Positions 1-9,694 are shown, numbered from the stretch's first letter. The stretch is DNA of 64,000 nucleotides from Arthrobacter sp. MA-N2 (GCF_000517125.1 NZ_KI912155.1:2274696-2338695); one strand, 5' to 3'. The notes: generated by a model not told the origin, from the letters alone. Numbers and translations are program-made.

Positions 1-1
1 G

Positions 2-1171
2 GGCAAGCCCTTGGCCGAAGCCCGCGGCGAAGTAGCCTACGGTGCCGAATTCCTCCGCTGGTTCTCCGAAGAAGCCGTCCGCGTCAGCGGCCGCTACTCT
101 GCAGCCCCGGACGGCAAGAACCGCATCCTGGTCCAGAAGAAGCCGGTTGGGCCCTGCCTCTTGATTACCCCGTGGAACTTCCCGCTGGCCATGGCCACCC
201 GCAAGATTGCTCCCGCGGTCGCCGCCGGCTGCACCATGGTGCTCAAGCCCGCCAACCTCACCCCCCTGACCAGCCTGCTTTTCGCCCAGGTCATGCAGGA
301 AGCCGGCCTTCCTGCCGGCGTCCTTAATGTCATCCAGACTTCCACAGCGGGCGCAGTTACCGGGCCCCTCATCAAGGACGACCGCCTGCGGAAGATTTCC
401 TTCACCGGTTCCACCGCCGTCGGGCAGTCCCTGATGCGCGAAGCCGCGGATAAGGTCCTGCGCAGCTCCATGGAGCTTGGCGGTAACGCGCCGTTCGTCG
501 TCTTCGAAGACGCCGACCTGGACAAGGCCGTCGAAGGCGCCGTCGCAGCCAAGATGCGCAACATGGGCGAGGCCTGCACAGCTGCGAACCGCTTCATTGT
601 GCATGATTCCATCGCCGATACCTTCGCCGAGAAGTTCGCCGCCAAGATCTCCGCGCTCAACCCCGCGCGGGGCACCGAGCCGGACTCCACCGTGGGCCCC
701 CTGATCGATGGCAAGGCACGCAACGGCGTGCATGCCCTCGTGGCCGACGCCGTTGCCAACGGCGCAGTTGCCGTCACCGGCGGTGCCCCGGTGGATGGTC
801 CGGGCTACTTCTACCAGCCCACGGTGCTCAAGAACGTGTCCGCGGACGCCAGGATCCTGAAGGAAGAAATCTTCGGCCCGGTGGCCCCGATCATCACCTT
901 CAAGAGCGAAGACGAGGCCATTAACCTCGCCAACAACACCGAATACGGCCTCGTTGCCTATGTCTACACGCGGGACCTGAACCGCGGACTGCGGGTCAGC
1001 GAAAGGATCGAAACGGGCATGTTGGGCCTCAACGCCGGCGTCATTTCCAACGCCGCGGCACCCTTCGGCGGCGTCAAGCAGTCCGGCCTGGGCCGTGAAG
1101 GCGGTTTCGAAGGCATCGAGGAATACCTCACCACCCAGTACGTCGGCATCGCCGATCCGTACGCAGACTAA
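2..1171 (+). CDS. gabD: Succinate-semialdehyde dehydrogenase (5'-truncated by window edge)
   Basis: This is an NAD(P)+-dependent aldehyde dehydrogenase that oxidises succinate semialdehyde to succinate, the last step of GABA degradation, in the cytoplasm. The reading frame is open to the window edge and begins with GKPLAEARGEV, which lies inside the usual NAD-binding domain, so roughly the first 90-100 residues are missing. The family signature MELGGNAPF carries the general-base Glu, and the nucleophilic Cys sits in GEACTAANRF. The C-terminal PFGGVKQSGLGREGG block and the YLTTQYVGI ending are typical of GabD-type enzymes. The gene converges on the transglutaminase operon, with a 66-bp palindromic repeat between the two stop codons. 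Family membership is secure. Substrate preference for succinate semialdehyde over a related aldehyde is inferred from the overall pattern. Confidence 0.9.
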   Translation, partial: GKPLAEARGEVAYGAEFLRWFSEEAVRVSGRYSAAPDGKNRILVQKKPVGPCLLITPWNFPLAMATRKIAPAVAAGCTMVLKPANLTPLTSLLFAQVMQEAGLPAGVLNVIQTSTAGAVTGPLIKDDRLRKISFTGSTAVGQSLMREAADKVLRSSMELGGNAPFVVFEDADLDKAVEGAVAAKMRNMGEACTAANRFIVHDSIADTFAEKFAAKISALNPARGTEPDSTVGPLIDGKARNGVHALVADAVANGAVAVTGGAPVDGPGYFYQPTVLKNVSADARILKEEIFGPVAPIITFKSEDEAINLANNTEYGLVAYVYTRDLNRGLRVSERIETGMLGLNAGVISNAAAPFGGVKQSGLGREGGFEGIEEYLTTQYVGIADPYAD

Positions 1172-1172
1172 T

Positions 1173-1238
1173 CCCAACTGACTGGCAGTAGTTGTCGTAA
1201 TAAGCGCTCAAAACGACATCAACTGCCAGTCAGTTGGG
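1173..1238. repeat. 66-bp palindromic intergenic repeat, copy 1
   Basis: The arms start with CCCAACTGACTGGCAGT and pair over 26 positions with only two mismatches, around a 14-nt loop. The element fills almost the whole gap between two convergent stop codons, 1 bp after gabD and 2 bp from the transglutaminase stop. It probably works as a bidirectional transcription terminator or REP-like element. Full-length relatives are at 45965-46030 and 61070-61135. Confidence 0.85.
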
Positions 1239-1240
1239 GG

Positions 1241-3661
1241 TCAACGCCGGCGGAAGAGCTGGGACCACCTGGACATCAGGGATGGCGGGAGCCACTCCGC
1301 GCGGAAAGCCGCGAACCAAGAAGCATTGCGACGCAACGTGGTGCGGACAGCAGCGATCCGGACAGCCGCGGTCCGGTTCCCTTGCTCTGCGCTATTCCTT
1401 TCTGCGCTGTTCCTTGCGGGACCGTCCGGGGGACCGTAACGCTGCCGTTCGAAATCGCCGGTGAGTGATGCAACCGCGTGTTGCCCGACGTCGTCGGAGG
1501 CTCCGAGCGCAACTGAGTTGCGCAATCGTTCGGCAAAACGCCTCGGAGTTTCGCTAGGGTCGGGCGGTACACCGTAATCGGTGGCGAGGTCCTGGAGCTC
1601 GGCCCATGCCAAGGCCGCACTGTCGCGGGACGGTGCCGGTCTGAGGCGCCGCCCCCGGATACCCGAGCGGAGCATCCTCGGTGAAGCCGCCAACACCGCG
1701 AGAAGCAACGCACCGGCGACGACGTACAGGACGGTCCAGGAGCCGGTGGCCGCACCCGATCCAACGCCCGGCCCGGCAAGCTGCGGTACGGCAGGAACGC
1801 TTGGCGCGGGAGTCGCGGCACCAGGGGTCAGGTTCTCCTCATGCAGCTTGGTGCTCGGGCCGCCCGCGGCAACAGGATCCGAAGCGTAGCTCGGGACCAC
1901 TCCGCGTGAAGGCGTCGGTTCAAAGGCAACCCAGCCGACACCTTCGAAATACAGCTCGGGCCAGGCGTGGGCGTCCCGAGCATCCACTGCGAACTCCGGA
2001 AGCGGTTCCTGGCCGGCCACGGCGACGGTCGCCCCGGTGGCGTGGCCCGGCGCATAGCCCACGGCGATGCGGCTCGGGATCCCCTCCAGCCTCGCCATAA
2101 CGGCCATGGCAGAGGCGAAGTGGACGCAATAGCCGCTCTTTTGCTGCAGGAAATCAGCCAGGACGGACATGCCATTGCCGTCATAACCGCCTTGGACCGG
2201 AGCCTGCAGCGAGTAGCTGAACTGGGACGAGCGCAAATAGTCCTGTATCGCCATCGCCTTGGCATAGTTGCCATTGGCGCCGGCCGTGACCGTGTTGGCG
2301 GTGTTCTTTACGATGTCCGGAACATTGCTTGGCAACTGGATGAAATCCTGCGAAATGGACGTGGGCCTGGCGTTGGCCTGGGCCAACGCCGCTGATGTCA
2401 GAGCCGGCAGAGCCGAATATACCGTGTATTGCTGGTTCCTCGTGGTGCTGTCTTCGCCGCGGATGCTCAGTGTTGCCGGATCCCAGGACCACCGTCCGCT
2501 CAGCCCGTTGACGGCTGTTGGAGCATAGGGGACCGGCAGGTACGGACTGATGACCTGTCCGGTGTCGACCACCGTCAATTGGCGCACCAGCTCGGAGGGG
2601 AGCGGGTAGTCCGGCGCCATGCGGCCCGGTCCGATCCGCCGGGAGGCTTCGCGATCGTCCGGTGCCCAGGTATCGCCGTCGAACTTGTCGATGGTGACTG
2701 AACGCAGGTACACAGGAGCGGTGGAGCTCGTGGCATAGGTGATGCGGCCGTCGCCGGTGGGATTCCGCAGGCTGTTGCCGAGCGTGATCATGGGGTTCAA
2801 ACCGTTGGACACCCCCCAAGGGTTCAGCCGCGAGCCCACTGGAAACGTTCCCCGCTCGAATCCCGGAATCGCCAACGGCAACAGCAACCCGAGAACAAGA
2901 GCCGCCGCACCGATCACCACGGATCGTTTAGGCTGCCCCGTGCCGCGGGCGTTGTCGGACTGCAAGCGGGCATCCGGCGCGAACCACTGGCTGCAACCAA
3001 GGATCACGATGAAACCGATCGCCGCGGCAAGGAATCCAAGCAGCCCCGCGCCCTGTGGCTTGATGGTCGCCGGGAAAGCGAGGATGGCCAGCAGGCCCAC
3101 ACCACTCGTCGCAGGCATGCCCAGCGGAACCGCCAAAGCATCCATAAGGACAACCACGAGGCCCAGGCTCGCGCAAGCGACAAACACGATTCCGGCGTTC
3201 GGCGCGACGGGGGCGGTTTCCGAAACGACGGTGTCACCGGCACGTCGGAGGAATTGTCCCAGCGTGTCAAAGGTTGCTCCGGACGGTACGAATCCCGCCA
3301 GGCTCTGCTGCCGGAAGAAGGTGAAATCGAGGATAAACACCAAAGCGACGAGGCCGCCCAAAGCCGTGAGCAGCGACGGCACCCGCAAGGTGCGCAGGAC
3401 GGCCAAGACCAACGCGACGATACACACCGTGGTGATCGCAGGAACCAACCACACCCAGCCCCTGAAGACCCCGTTGAGCGCAAGCGATGCTCCGAGCACG
3501 GCCATGGCAATGGCCGCCGCCATCGCCCACGGGTAAGCCCCTGGCTTTAGGCTCTGCGTTCCTGACGTCCGTCCTGGGCCACCGGACGAATGATCGCCAA
3601 GGTTTGCCGGCTCCGGGTGCGGGCTTCGTCCCGGAGGGCCGTGTCTGGAGGTAGTTGTCAT
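1241..3661 (-). CDS. Membrane-anchored transglutaminase-like cysteine protease
   Basis: The 806-residue product has an N-terminal membrane domain of several hydrophobic helices, then an extracytoplasmic transglutaminase-core domain, one further helix near LYVVAGALLLAVLAA, and a DUF4129-like cytoplasmic tail. The catalytic triad is recognisable: Cys in GYCVHFASAMAVMARL, His in DARDAHAWPELYF, and the Asp/Glu-containing GWVAFEPTPS strand. The frame is open well upstream, but I place the start at the ATG ending at 3661. That ATG overlaps the DUF58 stop as ATGA, and the sequence beyond it is unlike protein. The gene is the last of a MoxR-DUF58-transglutaminase operon, a common actinobacterial arrangement of unknown substrate. 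It is often linked to the cell envelope or to chaperone-like assembly. Confidence 0.9.
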   Translation of the reverse strand: MTTTSRHGPPGRSPHPEPANLGDHSSGGPGRTSGTQSLKPGAYPWAMAAAIAMAVLGASLALNGVFRGWVWLVPAITTVCIVALVLAVLRTLRVPSLLTALGGLVALVFILDFTFFRQQSLAGFVPSGATFDTLGQFLRRAGDTVVSETAPVAPNAGIVFVACASLGLVVVLMDALAVPLGMPATSGVGLLAILAFPATIKPQGAGLLGFLAAAIGFIVILGCSQWFAPDARLQSDNARGTGQPKRSVVIGAAALVLGLLLPLAIPGFERGTFPVGSRLNPWGVSNGLNPMITLGNSLRNPTGDGRITYATSSTAPVYLRSVTIDKFDGDTWAPDDREASRRIGPGRMAPDYPLPSELVRQLTVVDTGQVISPYLPVPYAPTAVNGLSGRWSWDPATLSIRGEDSTTRNQQYTVYSALPALTSAALAQANARPTSISQDFIQLPSNVPDIVKNTANTVTAGANGNYAKAMAIQDYLRSSQFSYSLQAPVQGGYDGNGMSVLADFLQQKSGYCVHFASAMAVMARLEGIPSRIAVGYAPGHATGATVAVAGQEPLPEFAVDARDAHAWPELYFEGVGWVAFEPTPSRGVVPSYASDPVAAGGPSTKLHEENLTPGAATPAPSVPAVPQLAGPGVGSGAATGSWTVLYVVAGALLLAVLAASPRMLRSGIRGRRLRPAPSRDSAALAWAELQDLATDYGVPPDPSETPRRFAERLRNSVALGASDDVGQHAVASLTGDFERQRYGPPDGPARNSAERNSAEQGNRTAAVRIAAVRTTLRRNASWFAAFRAEWLPPSLMSRWSQLFRRR

Positions 3662-5076
3662 CGCGGCACCGCCGCGCCACGCCGGACATCCATCGCGGCT
3701 GCAGCCGCTGCGAGGATCTCCCCTTGATCGAAACCGGACCACGCGGCGGGAAGGTCCGTTCTGGAACTTACGGCGACGGCGCGCCAACCGCCCAGCTTCA
3801 AGGCTTCGATGATCGGCTGGACATGGTGGGGGTGGTCGGTGACCACCAGGGCGAAAGCGTTCGCGCCGTAGCCGGCCGCAGGCGCCAGCGCACGGGCCTC
3901 GGAGGGCGTCATGTTGCCCAGCAGTGCGAGGACGGGCCCGCGGAGACGATGTGCCGCGAGCTTGTCCATCAGGTGGTCGTCGAAGGGCGCCTCGGCACCA
4001 TCGACGACGGCGGCTTCTTTGCGGCCACGCTCGCCATGGACATGCCGCGGGCCGCTGAGCTGAATGGCGGCGAGGCTTTCGGCAATGGATTGCATCCCGC
4101 CCAGACCACTGTATTCCTCCGCTTCCGGAGAGGGTGCGGAACGGGATCCGCGAAACGCGGGATACCCCGCAGCGTCGAGGAAACGCAGCGAATAATTGCG
4201 ATCGGCAAGGTGGGCGCTGATCGACATGGCCGCCGTCACGACCCACTCGAAGTTTTCGCTGCTGACCAGTTCAAAGGAGTCCTCGTGGGCCGGACCGAAT
4301 ACGGCTCCAGAGCCCGACACGAAAGCGGAATAGCGCTGGTCCATGATGATGGTCGCCTCCGGTGTGGTGACGGATTCCTCCTGCCGCACCATGAGCTCCC
4401 CGTGCCGCGCTGTCGCGGCCCAATGGACGCGCCGCATGGGATCGCCGTGCCGGTATTCGCGGGTCATCACGTCGTCGTCGCTGGGATTGGCGCGGATCCG
4501 GGTGGCAGTCACGCCGTCGTTTCCGCGTGCGCCGGCGAGGCCCGTGGCGGGGAGTTCGACGGCGGCGGGCGTCACGGTGAGGAGGTCGCCGTCGTCGATC
4601 GCGTGCCGGTGCAACGACAAGCCGAAGGGATCGCAGAACTCGGCCGTGACCGGACCGATCCTGAATTGGCCGCGCTTGCCTGAGCGCAAATGGTATTCAT
4701 ACCGGCTGGTGCCGCCCGAAGCGGCGAGTGCGGGAAAACGAAAGGCCGGAGGCTCGCCGAAACGCGGCGGCAATTGCTCCTCCATGATCACCGGGCCGGT
4801 GGATGCGCCGGTCCTCGCAACCGCAAGCCGCACCGTTGCGGTGGAAGCCGCCTCCACCGAAGCCGGGTGGAATTCCCTGAATACTTGAAAGCGCGGCTTG
4901 AGGATACGAATCCCGGCAAGGGATACCAGCGGCAGGACCAACAGCAGGATCCCAAGTGCCAGCAGATCACGTCTCCCCATGATCTGGGCGAGCAACAGGG
5001 CGCCGACTCCGCTGGCCAGCAAGCCCCAACCGCGGGTGGTGAACACGTGTTTCGGAAGTAGATCCATCAGTGCCAT
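3658..5076 (-). CDS. DUF58 domain protein
   Basis: The 472-residue protein starts with two adjacent hydrophobic helices (about residues 17-60), followed by a beta-rich region and a von Willebrand A-like DUF58 domain. The family hallmark is clear: REYRHGDPMRRVHWAATARHG, followed by LMVRQEE. It sits between moxR (22 bp upstream) and the transglutaminase gene (4-bp ATGA overlap), so the three are very likely co-transcribed and translationally coupled. DUF58 proteins are thought to act as partners of MoxR AAA+ ATPases, possibly through the vWA fold. The exact function is unknown. Confidence 0.9.
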   Translation of the reverse strand: MALMDLLPKHVFTTRGWGLLASGVGALLLAQIMGRRDLLALGILLLVLPLVSLAGIRILKPRFQVFREFHPASVEAASTATVRLAVARTGASTGPVIMEEQLPPRFGEPPAFRFPALAASGGTSRYEYHLRSGKRGQFRIGPVTAEFCDPFGLSLHRHAIDDGDLLTVTPAAVELPATGLAGARGNDGVTATRIRANPSDDDVMTREYRHGDPMRRVHWAATARHGELMVRQEESVTTPEATIIMDQRYSAFVSGSGAVFGPAHEDSFELVSSENFEWVVTAAMSISAHLADRNYSLRFLDAAGYPAFRGSRSAPSPEAEEYSGLGGMQSIAESLAAIQLSGPRHVHGERGRKEAAVVDGAEAPFDDHLMDKLAAHRLRGPVLALLGNMTPSEARALAPAAGYGANAFALVVTDHPHHVQPIIEALKLGGWRAVAVSSRTDLPAAWSGFDQGEILAAAAAAMDVRRGAAVPR

Positions 5077-5098
5077 GCGTGCCCCCGAATTCGTTCTG

Positions 5099-6193
5099 TT
5101 AGCTGCCGCGGCGTTCCGCGCCGGCGTCTTGGCTCACCGGGAGGGAGGCCAGGATGGCTCGGATGATGCTCTGTGGAGTGTCACCGGAACTGGCGGCCTT
5201 CCGGTCAAGGATGATGCGGTGCGCCAAGACCGATTCGGCGACGGAAATGACGTCGTCGGGAAGGACGAAATCCCTGCCGTCAAGAGCCGCCGTCGCTTTG
5301 GCCGCGCGCAGCAGCTGCAGCAGCGAGCGGGGGCTGGCTCCGAGTCGTAGGCGCGCGCTGTCCCGGGTGGCCCGGCCCAGGGCAACCGTGTATTCCTTCA
5401 CGGCTTGGGAGACGAAGACCTGCTGCACCGTGGCGATCATCGCGGCGACATCCGCGGACGTGACCACGGGGGCGGCTTTGGCGAGGGGTGAGACCGCCTG
5501 ATGCGTCTCGAGCATCTCGATCTCGGAAAGCTTGTCCGGGTAGCCCATGGAGATTCGGGCCATGAAACGGTCCCGCTGGGCCTCCGGCAGCGGATAGGTG
5601 CCTTCCATCTCGATGGGGTTCTGCGTCGCAACCACCATGAACGGCTCGGCCAGCTGGTACGAATGGCCATCCACCGTCACTTGGTGCTCTTCCATGCATT
5701 CGAGCAGGGCGGACTGGGTCTTCGCCGAGGCGCGGTTGATTTCGTCGCCGATCACGATGTTGGCGAAGACCGCGCCCCTCCGGAACTCGAATTGCCGAGA
5801 CGACTGGTTGTAGATGGAGACGCCCGTGACATCCGAAGGCAGGAGGTCCGGTGTGAACTGGATGCGGCTGACCTTGCAATCGATGGTGCGGGCGAGGGCT
5901 TTGGCGAGCAGCGTCTTACCGACCCCGGGGACGTCCTCGACGAGCAGGTGGCCTTGGGCGAGGAGCACTGTGAGGGCAAGCGTGGCGGCTTCGGCTTTGC
6001 CATCGATGACTTTGTTGATGGCCACCAGGATCTTCTCACTGGCGGTGTGGAATTGCCCGGTATCCATGACCGCCAGCTTGTGGCCGTTGAAGGATTCTCG
6101 TTCGGATGGCAAGGCAACAACGGCCTCGTCCCGCAACAATGGCTCATCAACGGCACCGTGTCGCTTTGAATCCATGGACAACCCCTCAGCCAT
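5099..6193 (-). CDS. MoxR-family AAA+ ATPase
   Basis: This 364-residue AAA+ ATPase has a Walker A (VPGVGKTLL), a Walker B (IVIGDEINRAS) followed by KTQSALLECMEE, and sensor 1 in ATQNPIE. MoxR ATPases act as chaperones that assemble or activate partner proteins. Here the partners are probably the DUF58 and transglutaminase proteins encoded directly downstream. Two starts are plausible: the ATG at 6193, with GGAG five bases away, and an internal ATG at 6175 (MDSKRHG), with GAGGGG six bases away. The first about 35 residues precede the conserved domain, so the choice does not affect function. The gene is divergent from tatD across an intergenic region that carries phased 11-bp repeats. Confidence 0.92.
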   Translation of the reverse strand: MAEGLSMDSKRHGAVDEPLLRDEAVVALPSERESFNGHKLAVMDTGQFHTASEKILVAINKVIDGKAEAATLALTVLLAQGHLLVEDVPGVGKTLLAKALARTIDCKVSRIQFTPDLLPSDVTGVSIYNQSSRQFEFRRGAVFANIVIGDEINRASAKTQSALLECMEEHQVTVDGHSYQLAEPFMVVATQNPIEMEGTYPLPEAQRDRFMARISMGYPDKLSEIEMLETHQAVSPLAKAAPVVTSADVAAMIATVQQVFVSQAVKEYTVALGRATRDSARLRLGASPRSLLQLLRAAKATAALDGRDFVLPDDVISVAESVLAHRIILDRKAASSGDTPQSIIRAILASLPVSQDAGAERRGS

Positions 6194-6297
6194 GACAGCT
6201 CCGCAGCCGGGGCCGCGGTGCCCTGGCCGGGATTTACCGCCTTTTGTACCAGACTACCCAGCCCGGGCCTGCTGCAGACAGAGGGACGTTCCGGAGG

Positions 6298-6341
6298 AAC
6301 GGATCAGTAACGGATCAGGAAGGGCTCAGGAACGGATCAGG
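6298..6341. repeat. Four tandem 11-bp direct repeats upstream of tatD
   Basis: The unit AACGGATCAGG is repeated at 6298, 6309, 6320 and 6331. Copies 1, 2 and 4 are identical except for the last base of copy 1, and copy 3 reads AAGGGCTCAGG. The period is one turn of the helix, and the array ends 32 bp before the tatD start. It may be a protein-binding array or a simple slippage product. Confidence 0.8.
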
Positions 6342-6373
6342 AAGCGCACGGGCGGAAAAGATAGGGTGGAAAC

Positions 6374-7276
6374 ATGTGCACTTCCCTCCCGCCGGCCTCA
6401 TACCGGGCGGCAGTTTCCCATGATGCGCCCGCGAACGGCGATTCACGCAAGGAATACCCGCCTGCTCCCGAGCCGCTACCGGTCCCGGTGATGGACAACC
6501 ACACCCATCTCGATTTCCGGCACGGCCTGCTGGAAGTCGCGGTCTCCGATGCTTTGGACGAGGCCGAAGCGGTGGGTGTCCAAGGTGCGGTGCAAGTGGG
6601 GTGCGACCTTGAGTCCTCGAGGTTCACGGTCCAGGCCCTCGAGGCGGACAGGCGGCTCCTCGGTGCGGTCGCGATCCACCCCAACGATGCTCCCGTCTAT
6701 GCAGGCCGCGGAGAGCTGGAATCGGCGCTCGCGGAGATCGAGGACCTCGCGGCCCATCCGAGGGTCCGCGCAATCGGGGAAACCGGGCTGGATTTCTTCC
6801 GCACCCACGGCGACGGCCTGGTGCACCAGCGGCATTCGTTCCGTCGCCACATCGATATCGCGAAGAGGCTCGACCTGACCCTCCAGATCCACGACCGTGA
6901 CGCGCATGACGACGTGGTCCAGGTTCTCCGCGAGGAAGGCGCTCCGGAGCGGGTGGTGTTCCACTGCTTCTCGGGCGATGAAGAACTGGCACGGATCTGC
7001 AACACGAACGGCTGGTACATGTCCTTTGCGGGCACCATGACCTTCAAGAACGCGGCAAATCTGAGGGATGCCCTGACCATCGCAGATCCCGAACTGGTGC
7101 TCGTCGAAACCGATTCGCCTTTCCTGACGCCGCACCCCTACCGGGGCCGTCCCAACGCGAGCTATATGGTGCCCTACACCGTTCGTTCCATGGCTGAAGT
7201 GACCGGAACCGAGCTCTCCACGCTGTGCTCGCAACTGGCCGCAAACACCGTGGCAACGTACGGTTCGTGGGATTGA
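6374..7276 (+). CDS. tatD: TatD-family metal-dependent deoxyribonuclease
   Basis: The 300-residue product belongs to the TatD amidohydrolase-fold nucleases, which are Mg2+-dependent DNases with 3'-5' exonuclease or AP activity. Diagnostic motifs are DNHTHLDF (metal-binding His-x-His), AIGETGLDFF (the Glu ligand), QIHDRDAHDD (His), VFHCFSGD (His) and LVETDSPFLTPHPYRG (the Asp ligand). About 38 residues precede the catalytic domain and look like a non-conserved extension, so a later start cannot be excluded. The ATG at 6374 has a GGTGG-type Shine-Dalgarno. The order tatD-rpf-ksgA-ispE is a well-known actinobacterial housekeeping cluster. Confidence 0.9.
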   Translation: MCTSLPPASYRAAVSHDAPANGDSRKEYPPAPEPLPVPVMDNHTHLDFRHGLLEVAVSDALDEAEAVGVQGAVQVGCDLESSRFTVQALEADRRLLGAVAIHPNDAPVYAGRGELESALAEIEDLAAHPRVRAIGETGLDFFRTHGDGLVHQRHSFRRHIDIAKRLDLTLQIHDRDAHDDVVQVLREEGAPERVVFHCFSGDEELARICNTNGWYMSFAGTMTFKNAANLRDALTIADPELVLVETDSPFLTPHPYRGRPNASYMVPYTVRSMAEVTGTELSTLCSQLAANTVATYGSWD

Positions 7277-7333
7277 ACGGACGTCCCGATACATACTCGG
7301 TATGTAAAAATCTTGGTCACTATATAACGCTTC

Positions 7334-7350
7334 GGTTACAGTGGGTAACC
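7334..7350. promoter_or_regulatory. GGTTAC-N5-GTAACC palindrome upstream of rpf
   Basis: The 243-bp gap between tatD and rpf holds a 6+6-bp inverted repeat, GGTTAC-AGTGG-GTAACC, about 170 bp upstream of the rpf start. An AT-rich patch (TATATAAC) lies directly before it. It looks like an operator in the rpf promoter region, but the regulator is unknown to me. Confidence 0.45.
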
Positions 7351-7519
7351 AGTAGCCGGGGTCGGGGAAGGCCTTCGGACAACTTACTCCGTTCGCAATT
7401 GGTGTTTCAGTTGAATTGAGTGTGGCGGCGCACAACTCCGCTGCAGTCCTTTTGCATGGCTTCGGCCGGCATCCCAGGACCGCGGCAGGAGAGCCCTGTG
7501 CGCTTTTCCCCGTGCCCGG

Positions 7520-8704
7520 ATGGTCCAAAAGTTACGGGCAAACATGGTTAAGTTCTTCACCACGGGCGGTAAGTTCAGTTTCGTCAAGGTAGGTGCGCAG
7601 TTGCTGGTGCTCTCGGCACTGGTACTGGGAGTGGTTGCTTTTACGGGCAACAACAAGTCAGTCACCCTCAACGTCGACGGCAAAGTGAGTTCCGTCCAGA
7701 CCTTCGGCAGTACCGTTGACCAAGTGGTCAAGGCAGCCAAGGTTGATCTGAAGGCTGAAGACCGGGTTTCCCCGGCCTTGGACGCCTCGGTGCAGAACGG
7801 TTCCATCATCAACGTCAACCTGGCCAAAGCCGTTACCGTCAGCCTTGACGGTGCCCAGCGGACGGTCAACACCACGGCGCCCAACGTCGAGGGACTCGTC
7901 TCCGAGCTCGGCGTCGCGAGCGCATCGGCTGTTTCCCAGCCCAAAGACACCCAGCTCGCCGTTTCCGGATCCTTCGTCTCGATCATGACCCCCAAGACGA
8001 TTAGCCTGATCGTGGACGGTCAGAGCTCCTCCAAGACTACGACGGCGGCCGACGTCGGCACCGTCCTCAGCGATGCCGGCGTCGCGCTCGGCCCGAACGA
8101 TCGCGTTTCCCAGCCGAACTCGGCTCCCGTGGTCCCGAACATGGTGATCAAGGTTTCCCGGGTGGACACGAGCAAGACCGCCACGGAAACGGAAAACGTT
8201 CCTTTCGACACCGTCACCACGGAAGACTCCACCCAGTTCAGTGACCAGAAGACCGTGACCCAGGAGGGTGTCCTCGGGCTGCTCAGCAAGACGTTCAAGC
8301 TCGTCCTGGTGGATGGTCGCGAAGCGACCCGGACTCTGGTCTCCTCCGATGTCACCGTCAAGCCGGTCCCCGCGAAAGTGACTGTCGGAACCAAGGAACG
8401 CCCCAAGCCGACCCCTGCCGCGGCTGTTGCATCCGGCGCTTCCGGTCCTACTGGCGCGCCGAACGAAGCAATGTGGGACAAGGTAGCCCAGTGTGAGTCC
8501 GGTGGGAACTGGGCCATCAACACCGGTAACGGTTACTACGGTGGCCTGCAGTTCGACGTCCAGACCTGGATCGGTTCCGGCGGTGGCGCCTACGCTCCGA
8601 ACGCCGCGGCCGCCAGCAAGGCCCAGCAGATCGACATCGCGAACCGCGTCTACGCGCAGCGCGGCCTCTCGCCGTGGGGCTGCGGCTGGGCAGCGTCCAG
8701 CTAA
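7520..8704 (+). CDS. rpf: Resuscitation-promoting factor (RpfB-type)
   Basis: The 394-residue secreted muralytic enzyme has an N-terminal hydrophobic helix ([15 protein letters not shown]) that acts as a signal or anchor. It is followed by DUF348-type repeats (for example SVTLNVDGK and [10 protein letters not shown]), a G5 domain around residues 225-300, and a C-terminal Rpf transglycosylase domain. That domain begins at [14 protein letters not shown], whose Glu is the catalytic residue, and ends at GLSPWGCGW. Rpf proteins cleave peptidoglycan and help dormant cells resume growth. The start used is the ATG at 7520; the ATG at 7544 (MVKFFTT) is an equally reasonable alternative because neither has a strong Shine-Dalgarno. 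A good intrinsic terminator follows the stop codon. Confidence 0.93.
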   Translation: MVQKLRANMVKFFTTGGKFSFVKVGAQLLVLSALVLGVVAFTGNNKSVTLNVDGKVSSVQTFGSTVDQVVKAAKVDLKAEDRVSPALDASVQNGSIINVNLAKAVTVSLDGAQRTVNTTAPNVEGLVSELGVASASAVSQPKDTQLAVSGSFVSIMTPKTISLIVDGQSSSKTTTAADVGTVLSDAGVALGPNDRVSQPNSAPVVPNMVIKVSRVDTSKTATETENVPFDTVTTEDSTQFSDQKTVTQEGVLGLLSKTFKLVLVDGREATRTLVSSDVTVKPVPAKVTVGTKERPKPTPAAAVASGASGPTGAPNEAMWDKVAQCESGGNWAINTGNGYYGGLQFDVQTWIGSGGGAYAPNAAAASKAQQIDIANRVYAQRGLSPWGCGWAASS

Positions 8705-8719
8705 AGCATCGATGAAATT

Positions 8720-8752
8720 GGCCGGGTCCGGAATGTTCGGGCCCGGCCTTTT
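8720..8752 (+). terminator. Intrinsic terminator after rpf
   Basis: The stem GGCCGGGTCCG pairs with CGGGCCCGGCC across a short loop, with a single mismatch, and is followed by TTTT. It lies 15 bp after the rpf stop and separates rpf from ksgA. Confidence 0.85.
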
Positions 8753-8812
8753 CGCGTCACGCAGCTGACAGGCGGGCGCTCCCGCCGGTCGGGCAGACGA
8801 TACGATACCTAG

Positions 8813-9694
8813 GTGACTGAACCGAATTCCGAACACGCCGCCGTCGCGCCCCTCCTGGGAGCTGCCGACATCCGACGGCTCGCCGAGGAAATCGGTGTCC
8901 GCCCCACCAAGACCCTGGGCCAGAACTTCGTCATTGACGGCAACACGATCCGCAGGATCGTTGCGGCAGCCGGTATTGATCCCGGGGAAACCGTGCTGGA
9001 GGTCGGGCCAGGGCTGGGTTCGTTGACGCTCGGCCTCCTTGACGCCGCCAAGACAGTCGTCGCCGTCGAAATCGATCCTGTATTGGCCGGCAAATTGCCC
9101 GAAACAGTGCGCACGTGGCGCCCGGAGGCGGCGGATGATTTCCACCTCGTCGTTTCCGACGCCATGAAGGTCACCGAACTTCCCGTGCCGCCGACCGCCC
9201 TCGTGGCCAACCTGCCGTACAACGTGGCGGTTCCCGTGGTCCTGCACCTGCTCCAACATTTCCCGAGCCTGCAACACGGGCTCGTCATGGTCCAGGACGA
9301 GGTGGCCGACCGGCTGGCCGCAGGTCCCGGTTCCAAGATCTACGGCGTCCCTTCGGTCAAGGCCGCTTGGTATGGCCACATGCGCAAGGCCGGAGTCATC
9401 GGCATGAATGTCTTCTGGCCAGCGCCAAAGATCCATTCCGGGCTCGTCTCCTTCACCCGCGGCACACCGCCCGCGACGCACGCCAGCCGTGAACAAGTCT
9501 TCGCGGTCATTGATGCCGCGTTTGCACAGCGCCGCAAGACGCTTCGCGCGGCCCTGGCATCGTGGGCAGGGAGCGCGGCAGAGGCCGAACGATACATCGT
9601 GGCCGCAGGCGTTGACCCGACCGCGCGTGGAGAGGTTCTCGATATCAACGCGTTCGTGCGCATCGCCGAGGCACGCCACCCCCTGGACGCATGA
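8813..9694 (+). CDS. ksgA: 16S rRNA dimethyladenosine transferase
   Basis: KsgA (RsmA) dimethylates the two adjacent adenosines near the 3' end of 16S rRNA during small-subunit maturation, using S-adenosylmethionine. The 293-residue protein shows the family motifs in order: [13 protein letters not shown], the SAM-binding [14 protein letters not shown], the acidic [10 protein letters not shown], and the catalytic VANLPYNVA (an NLPY variant of NPPF/Y). The start is a GTG at 8813. The stop overlaps the ispE start by four bases (ATGA), so the two are translationally coupled. Confidence 0.96.
   Translation: MTEPNSEHAAVAPLLGAADIRRLAEEIGVRPTKTLGQNFVIDGNTIRRIVAAAGIDPGETVLEVGPGLGSLTLGLLDAAKTVVAVEIDPVLAGKLPETVRTWRPEAADDFHLVVSDAMKVTELPVPPTALVANLPYNVAVPVVLHLLQHFPSLQHGLVMVQDEVADRLAAGPGSKIYGVPSVKAAWYGHMRKAGVIGMNVFWPAPKIHSGLVSFTRGTPPATHASREQVFAVIDAAFAQRRKTLRAALASWAGSAAEAERYIVAAGVDPTARGEVLDINAFVRIAEARHPLDA

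Noticed and set aside
7277-7519. A c-di-AMP (ydaO-type) riboswitch upstream of rpf, as known in some actinobacteria.
   Set aside because: I looked for the conserved GCCGAA/CCCG core and pseudoknot segments and did not find them.
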